From assembly GCA_035649415.1 (NCBI GenBank), contig DASRJP010000354.1, positions 1 to 27,114 on the forward strand: DNA of 27,114 bases. The letters run 5' to 3'. The notes under the pieces were generated by a model. That model searched no databases and was not told the origin of the DNA. It saw nothing but the letters and a program-made list of their open reading frames with translations. Shown piece after piece: positions 22,644-27,114 of this stretch; the first letter of the stretch is position 1; each line of letters opens with the position of its first letter. The stretch is from DATKDU01 sp035649415 (GTDB lineage: Bacteria > Planctomycetota > Planctomycetia > Pirellulales > Pirellulaceae). The position numbers were made by a program, and so were the translations under genes.

Positions 22644-25019
22644 TCAAACGTCCAGTTCTTCCGCCTCTGCCAGCAACTTGTCAGTGCTTGTCGGATCGAC
22701 CCCGCGGCAGCAGTCCACAAGCGTCTCGCCGATGGACGACAGCTCGCCGCGCCATTCCTCTTCGCTGCAATCCAAGGGCGCCAGCGGCGCGAACTCCTTG
22801 AGGAGCAAAATCAGGCGAAGCAGGTGGCGAAAGACCACCCCTTCTTGTTTTTGGAGCCCGCGGGCGGTGATGTACTTGTTGAACTGCCCGCCGAACTCCA
22901 GAACTTCTCCCGCCGCCCACACCGGCGTCGTGTACAGCGAATGCACGCCAGGAAAACTGGCATCAAACAGCAGCCGCAGCTTCTCCGCCAAATTCAAAAC
23001 GAACACTCGCTCCTGGAACATCTCCCGCCGGTCGCTCTTCTCTTCTTCATCGTCATCTGCTCTCTGCGCGCCTAGCTGCTGGGGCGTCGCCAGCCCCAGG
23101 GCCAAAAGTTCCCCGTCCAGCCGCGTCGTTGCTAGCGGACCCGGCGGCATTTCCTCCGGCTTTGGCACCCGCACCAGCCGGGCCACCGAGCCCGGCATCT
23201 CCAGCACGCTCTCGAAGGCCTGGAGCCGCTCCTCGCGGCTGGCAATTCCGAGCTGCTTCACCAAATACATGCCGTATAGAGGGTTAATTCCACGGAGCTT
23301 GACCAGTCGCGCTAGCTCGGGGGTGGGATGGGCCAGCTTTGGTTCGTAGGAAACTGGCTCGGCTGCTGCGGCGGCGACTTCGGCCTTAGCCTTGGCAGAC
23401 ACGAAACCCGCCTCGGCCAGCAGCCGCTCGGTCTCGGTCATCTTGGGCGGGGGCGCGGCAGCAGGCTGGCCAGCCTCTGGTTCTTCGATCTTGGCTGGGG
23501 GAGGCGGGTCCAGCTTCACGTATCCTCCGGCCCACAGCGTCAGGAGCATCTGGTCGAGCTGCTTTTGCGCTCCGGCCATTCGGCTCCCCTCCAGCAGGCG
23601 CTTGCTGACGACCTTGCGAATCGGCTCGATCTCCGGCGAGGCCTCGAGCATGTACGCCAGCAGCCGCCAGGGAATCGGTCCGCGGCTGACGAGCTTTCCG
23701 GGCGATGCTTTGACCAGCTTCTCGAACTGCTGCCCGGTCCAGTACTGCTCGGTGCTGCGCCGAGTGGGCATCTTCCGCTTGAGGTCTTTCTTGGCCTTGA
23801 GCAGGAGCGGATCCTTGGTCGTTTCCGGAATCTGGTCGTACTTTTCGCGCCAGCGGAGGATTTTGACGTCGTCCTCGTGCGCCAGGGCGAAGACATAGCC
23901 CTGCTTGTCGAACTGAGGCCGGCCCGCGCGGCCGAAGATCTGGTGGGCGCTCGACGAATCGATCAGCTTCATGTCCCCCGGCGGGCCTTTGAGGAGCGTC
24001 GGCACGACCACGCTCCGCGCCGGCAAATTGATCCCGGCTGCGAGGGTTTCCGTGCAGACGCAGACCGACAGCAGCTTCTGCTGGAAAAGCTCCTCGACGA
24101 TTCGCCGGTACTTCGGCAGCACCCCCGCGTGATGTACTCCCACGCCGCGCTGCAAGATTTGTTTGAGCTTTGGCCCAGCCCCTTCGCTCCAGTCGAACCG
24201 CGCCAGCTCCTCGGCCAGCCGCTTTTGCTGGCCGTCGGCCAGGAGCGATTTCCCCTTGAGCTGCTCGGCCACGTTCCAGCACTCGTCCCGGTTGAAGCAG
24301 AAGACCAGCGCCGGCGTGGACCGCGATTCGTCGGTCCCTTCCGCCATCTTCTCGATCTGCTCGGTGAGAAGCTGGTCTCCGATCCAGCGATAATCGAGCG
24401 GCACTTTTCGCTCGCGCCCTTCGACCAGCTCCAGATTCCGCTGGTGAGCATTGCGCAGCCACTGCGTGAACTCGAAGGCGTTGCCCACGGTCGCCGACAG
24501 GAGCAACAGCCGCACGTGGGGCGGCAAAAGCCCCAGCGTCAGCTCCCAGACGATGCCCCGCTCGACGTCGGCGAAGTTGTGGAACTCGTCCATCACCACG
24601 GCGGAGACGTCGCTGAAATCGAACGCCTCGCGATGGAGCAGCCGGTTGAGCAGGATCTCCGCCACGACAACCAGGACGGTCGCGCCCGGATTGACGCGGC
24701 GATTGCCGGTGACCAGCCCTACGTCGTCGGCCGAGAAACCCCAGCGGACGGCCGCCGCCTTCATTTCCTCGAATTTTTGTTCGGTCAAGGCGATCAGCGG
24801 CGTGGTGTAATAGGCCCGCGTCCGCGTGTGCAGGGCCTCGAACAGGGCCGCCTCGGCAATCAGGGTCTTGCCGGTGCCGGTCGGGGCGCAGACCAGCAGC
24901 CCCTGCTCGGCGGTGAAGTACGTCAGCAGGGCCTCTTCCTGGACCGGATACGGCGGGTACGGAAGTTGCTCGAAATAAGCGGACGCAATCTGGTCGCGCG
25001 TCAGGGTGGCGCTCGTCAT
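22644..25019 (-). CDS. Ski2-like DEAD/DEAH-box superfamily 2 helicase
   Basis: A 791-residue ATP-dependent nucleic-acid helicase. Motif I is APTGTGKT (45-52), motif II DEFHN (144-148), motif III SAT (175-177), motif V TETLAAGINLPA (323-334), and motif VI QIFGRAGRPQF (360-370). The QIFGRAGRPQFD wording and GINLPA place it with Ski2/Mtr4/Brr2-like helicases rather than RecQ or RecG. An Ala/Pro/Glu-rich linker (about 505-570) leads to an unassigned C-terminal region (about 570-791). The likely role is RNA unwinding or decay, though bacterial members such as Lhr/HelY-like enzymes also act on DNA. It heads the three-gene minus-strand operon, with the next gene 29 bp downstream. Confidence 0.9.
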   Translation of the reverse strand: MTSATLTRDQIASAYFEQLPYPPYPVQEEALLTYFTAEQGLLVCAPTGTGKTLIAEAALFEALHTRTRAYYTTPLIALTEQKFEEMKAAAVRWGFSADDVGLVTGNRRVNPGATVLVVVAEILLNRLLHREAFDFSDVSAVVMDEFHNFADVERGIVWELTLGLLPPHVRLLLLSATVGNAFEFTQWLRNAHQRNLELVEGRERKVPLDYRWIGDQLLTEQIEKMAEGTDESRSTPALVFCFNRDECWNVAEQLKGKSLLADGQQKRLAEELARFDWSEGAGPKLKQILQRGVGVHHAGVLPKYRRIVEELFQQKLLSVCVCTETLAAGINLPARSVVVPTLLKGPPGDMKLIDSSSAHQIFGRAGRPQFDKQGYVFALAHEDDVKILRWREKYDQIPETTKDPLLLKAKKDLKRKMPTRRSTEQYWTGQQFEKLVKASPGKLVSRGPIPWRLLAYMLEASPEIEPIRKVVSKRLLEGSRMAGAQKQLDQMLLTLWAGGYVKLDPPPPAKIEEPEAGQPAAAPPPKMTETERLLAEAGFVSAKAKAEVAAAAAEPVSYEPKLAHPTPELARLVKLRGINPLYGMYLVKQLGIASREERLQAFESVLEMPGSVARLVRVPKPEEMPPGPLATTRLDGELLALGLATPQQLGAQRADDDEEEKSDRREMFQERVFVLNLAEKLRLLFDASFPGVHSLYTTPVWAAGEVLEFGGQFNKYITARGLQKQEGVVFRHLLRLILLLKEFAPLAPLDCSEEEWRGELSSIGETLVDCCRGVDPTSTDKLLAEAEELDV

Positions 25020-25072
25020 GCGTCGCTCATCATTCGAAGAAACCAGCGCAATACAATAGTTGGCGGCTCACC

Positions 25073-25078
25073 ATTATA
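25073..25078 (-). promoter_or_regulatory. Candidate -10 box for the helicase operon
   Basis: On the minus strand this is a perfect TATAAT, 54 bases upstream of the helicase ATG, in the only gap (71 bp) between it and the divergent gene. No good -35 is found at 16-18 bp, so the support is partial. Confidence 0.35.
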
Positions 25079-25090
25079 CGGAGAACGATC

Positions 25091-26239
25091 ATGGGTACGC
25101 TCGCTTCCATACGCAATCGTGGAATTGGACAGGGAAAACACGGAGAACACGGATGCGGCACGAATTTGTCGCGAGCTGGCGATATTTCTCTTTCCGTGTT
25201 TTCCGTGTCCCGACACTTTCGGATAGGTCTACTTCTGGCACTGGTCGCGTGGATCATCGTAGTCGCCCCTGCGGCCGGCCAAGGGCAACAACCGGTTCTC
25301 AAACCGGGCAATTCGCTGCCGCCGATCAAGGAACCGATTCTGTTCAACACGCCCGAGGCCGATGCGATCGTCGCTGCGATGCAGATTTTCCCGGCGGACA
25401 ATCCCTGGAATGCCGACGTGTCAAAGTGGCCGCGGCATCCCGACTCGGACGCGATCGTGACGAGCATCGGGAAAGACAAGCCGCTGCGGTACAACACCGA
25501 CATGGCGTACGTGCTGGTGCCGCCGACGCAGAAAAAGATCGATCTCAAAGTCGTCGAGTATCCGGATGAGTCGGATAAAGGGCCGTTTCCCATTCCGGAC
25601 AATATGCCGATCGAAGGCTGGCCGGCCTATTACACGCGCGACTTGGCGGACAAGAAGCTGTCGCTGGCTGACGTGCAGCGTGACAAGCTGGGAATCGGCG
25701 GCGATCGGCACGCGATTGTCGTCGATCCGCAGCAGGGGATGCTTTACGAATTCTTCGGTACGAAGCGCACCGACCAGGGCTGGCAGGCCTCGTGTGCGGC
25801 GACCTTCGACCTGAAATCGAACAAGCTTCGCATCGACGGCTGGACGAGTGCCGACGCGGCGGGGCTGGCGATCTTCGCCGGCACGATCCGCCACGATGAG
25901 ATCCAGGCCGGCATGGTGAATCACGCCATGCGGGTCACGGTGCGGAGCACGCGCAATGCCTACGTCGCGCCGGCCACGCACTACGCCAGCCGCAAGACGG
26001 ACAAGAATCTGCCGCGGATGGGAGAGCGGCTGCGGCTCAAGACCGACTACGACATTAGCGGCTTCTCGCCGCCGGTGCAGGCGATCCTCAAGGGCCTGAA
26101 AAAGCACGGTATGCTGGTGGCCGACAACGGCATTGAGTGGGCCATCTCCTGCGCCCCCGACGAACGCATTCCCGTGCTGCACGAAGAACTGCGGAAGGTA
26201 AAGGGGGAGGCGTTTGAGGTGGTGGTGAAGCCGGAATAA
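25091..26239 (+). CDS. Secreted protein of unknown function
   Basis: The frame opens at ATG 25091, which has a good GGAGA (25080-25084) ribosome site. Residues 1-38 are largely encoded by an inverted repeat, and the signal peptide appears only after it: HFRIGLLLALVAWIIVVAPAAGQG (residues about 42-65, cleavage at PAA-G). A GTG at 25205 would start directly at the signal peptide but has no Shine-Dalgarno. The mature part (about 320 residues) has IFPADNPWNADVSKWPRHPDS, GDRHAIVVDPQQGMLYEFFGT, GWTSADAAGLAIFAGTIRHDEI, THYASRKTD and ADNGIEWAISCAPDER. This motif series recurs in secreted bacterial proteins of unknown function; I know no assigned reaction. The start is uncertain. Confidence 0.78.
   Translation: MGTLASIRNRGIGQGKHGEHGCGTNLSRAGDISLSVFSVSRHFRIGLLLALVAWIIVVAPAAGQGQQPVLKPGNSLPPIKEPILFNTPEADAIVAAMQIFPADNPWNADVSKWPRHPDSDAIVTSIGKDKPLRYNTDMAYVLVPPTQKKIDLKVVEYPDESDKGPFPIPDNMPIEGWPAYYTRDLADKKLSLADVQRDKLGIGGDRHAIVVDPQQGMLYEFFGTKRTDQGWQASCAATFDLKSNKLRIDGWTSADAAGLAIFAGTIRHDEIQAGMVNHAMRVTVRSTRNAYVAPATHYASRKTDKNLPRMGERLRLKTDYDISGFSPPVQAILKGLKKHGMLVADNGIEWAISCAPDERIPVLHEELRKVKGEAFEVVVKPE
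25127..25210. repeat. Inverted repeat of the ACACGGA type in the 5' end of a gene
   Basis: Arms 25127-25146 and 25191-25210 are complementary at 18 of 20 positions (shared core GGAAAACACGGA) around a 44-nt centre. The left arm is followed by a second partial unit, GAACACGGA. It is read in frame as residues 13-40 (GKHGEHG ... SVFSVS) just ahead of the signal peptide. Confidence 0.75.
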
Positions 26240-26262
26240 GTAGTAGGCACACTCCGTGCGCC
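26240..26262 (+). repeat. Single-arm copy of the purL palindromic element
   Basis: It matches the left arm at 9096-9118 at 22 of 23 positions (one T to C change, which weakens its own small hairpin). It begins at the base directly after the stop codon at 26237-26239 and lies between two convergent genes; the partner arm is absent. Confidence 0.85.
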
Positions 26263-26286
26263 GTTTGGACGAACTTCGGATTGATT

Positions 26287-27114
26287 TCAAGGACCGATCA
26301 AAGTGACGTCCGGACTGGCCGTGCGAAATCGCTGAATCCCTTTGGCGGAAACCCGCGTTCGCGTGAGTACGACAGTTTGGAGTTCCGGAAAAGCCACCAA
26401 CTTCGCAAGTCCCTCAACCGATAGTGCCGTATCGCTCAAATCGATAGTTTCCAGGCGCGGGAATGGACGCAAGCCGTCGCCACTTACGCTTGTTCCGCGC
26501 AATTCTAATCGCAAAAGCCGAAGCGAATCTGAGAGATGCCCAACACCGTCATCGGTAAGATCGTTAATGCTCAAATCCAAGGAGATCAATTGATCGAGCT
26601 TGCCAATGTGGACCAGTCCGCCGTCTGTCAGCTGTGTTCGCACCAGCCGCAAGAACTCGAGCTGCCGCATGGAGGACAAATCCTCGAGGTCGTGATTCGT
26701 CAACAAGATGCCATCTATGTCCAGGCTTCGCAGGTTTTGGCACTTCGCTACGAATGAAAAATCTCCCCTTCTAAGGTCGATCTTTTTCAAACTCAACTCG
26801 GAAAGCTGCGGCATCCGCGATATAGATTCCAATCCCTCCTTGGTCAAGGTCACCTCGCTCAGACTCAAGGTCTTGAGTTTCGGAAGTTTACGAACGGGGC
26901 CGAGAGAATCAACGCGACATTGTCCGGCAAGCGAGAACTCCTCCAAATCGCGACCGATCGCAAGGCGGTCGAGGTTGAATTCGATACCTGGATCGGCGCC
27001 GATGTGCAATTCTTTTAGTCGATGTAGTTGCTTAACCGCCTTGCAGATTCGATCGTGCGAATCGGATGATTGATCGTCAACGACAGTCGCCACCACAAAC
27101 ACGTCGTGAAAGAA
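26287..27114 (-). CDS. Leucine-rich-repeat protein, 5' end outside the window
   Basis: The frame is open to the right edge (276 codons seen). A GTG at 27102 is a possible start, but four further codons precede it and the sequence FFHDVFVVATVVDD reads as a continuing domain, so I treat the gene as partial. Nearly all of the visible protein is leucine-rich repeats of about 23-26 residues, with units such as LKTLSLSEVTLTKEGLESIS, LEFLRLVRTQLTDGGLVHIG and LISLDLSINDLTDDGVGHLS. These form a solenoid used for protein-protein contacts. Such proteins are abundant in planctomycetes; the partner is unknown. G+C is visibly lower than in the neighbouring genes. Confidence 0.82.
   Translation of the reverse strand, partial: FFHDVFVVATVVDDQSSDSHDRICKAVKQLHRLKELHIGADPGIEFNLDRLAIGRDLEEFSLAGQCRVDSLGPVRKLPKLKTLSLSEVTLTKEGLESISRMPQLSELSLKKIDLRRGDFSFVAKCQNLRSLDIDGILLTNHDLEDLSSMRQLEFLRLVRTQLTDGGLVHIGKLDQLISLDLSINDLTDDGVGHLSDSLRLLRLELRGTSVSGDGLRPFPRLETIDLSDTALSVEGLAKLVAFPELQTVVLTRTRVSAKGIQRFRTASPDVTLIGP

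Noticed and set aside
23328..25226. A 632-codon plus-strand frame opposite the helicase
   Set aside because: It is a high-G+C shadow; the minus strand holds all helicase motifs in order.
1..27114. tRNA, rRNA, CRISPR arrays, IS transposases, integrases, phage genes or a replication origin
   Set aside because: I looked for cloverleaf-like segments, transposase motifs and origin repeats and found none that I could support by eye.

Overview
The window is high-G+C DNA that reads as a planctomycete chromosome, probably of the Pirellulales/Gemmatales kind. The signature genes are a DUF1549/DUF1553-type secreted protein with an FeS/haem-like CX4CH and a CXXCH motif, a DUF1501 protein, an ECF sigma factor overlapping a Ser/Thr kinase-WD40 receptor, an RTX-type repeat protein with an N-terminal FEPLEERW motif, and a signal peptidase I carrying a zinc-ribbon insert. 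Gene assignments rest on motifs read by eye; no database search was made.

Layout. 1-977 (minus): a BlaR1/M56-type sensor (5' part only) behind a BlaI/MecI-type repressor, with a promoter that contains two palindromes. 978-4858 (minus): an ECF sigma factor and a WD40 Ser/Thr kinase coupled by a GTGA overlap. 4859-5054: a divergent control region with a 27-bp near-perfect palindrome. 5055-7910 (plus): a large RTX-like calcium-binding repeat protein, then a strong intrinsic terminator. 8000-12735 (plus): tyrA-purL-purQ, linking tyrosine and purine synthesis. 12754-13476 (plus): two small unknown genes of lower G+C. 13614-18363 (plus): secreted DUF1549/DUF1553 protein, secreted metallo-beta-lactamase-fold protein and DUF1501 protein. 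18581-20800 (plus): a Gly/Pro/Ala-rich lipoprotein with its own promoter and terminator. 20888-25019 (minus): an operon of Ski2-like helicase, DUF486-type membrane protein and an enlarged signal peptidase I. 25091-26239 (plus): a secreted protein of unknown function. 26287-27114 (minus): a leucine-rich-repeat protein running off the window.

The most striking structure that genes alone do not explain is a set of short palindromic or simple repeats that sit inside or right against coding regions. A 59-bp perfect inverted repeat is translated in frame within purL. An AAATCCC-type repeat is translated in a second purL linker and recurs as the purL-purQ spacer. A half copy of the purL palindrome abuts the stop codon at 26239. 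A pair of matching hairpins lies before the metallo-beta-lactamase gene. A different inverted repeat lies in the 5' coding region of the gene at 25091. They look like several families of dispersed REP/MITE-like elements that tolerate, or exploit, insertion at protein linkers and gene edges.
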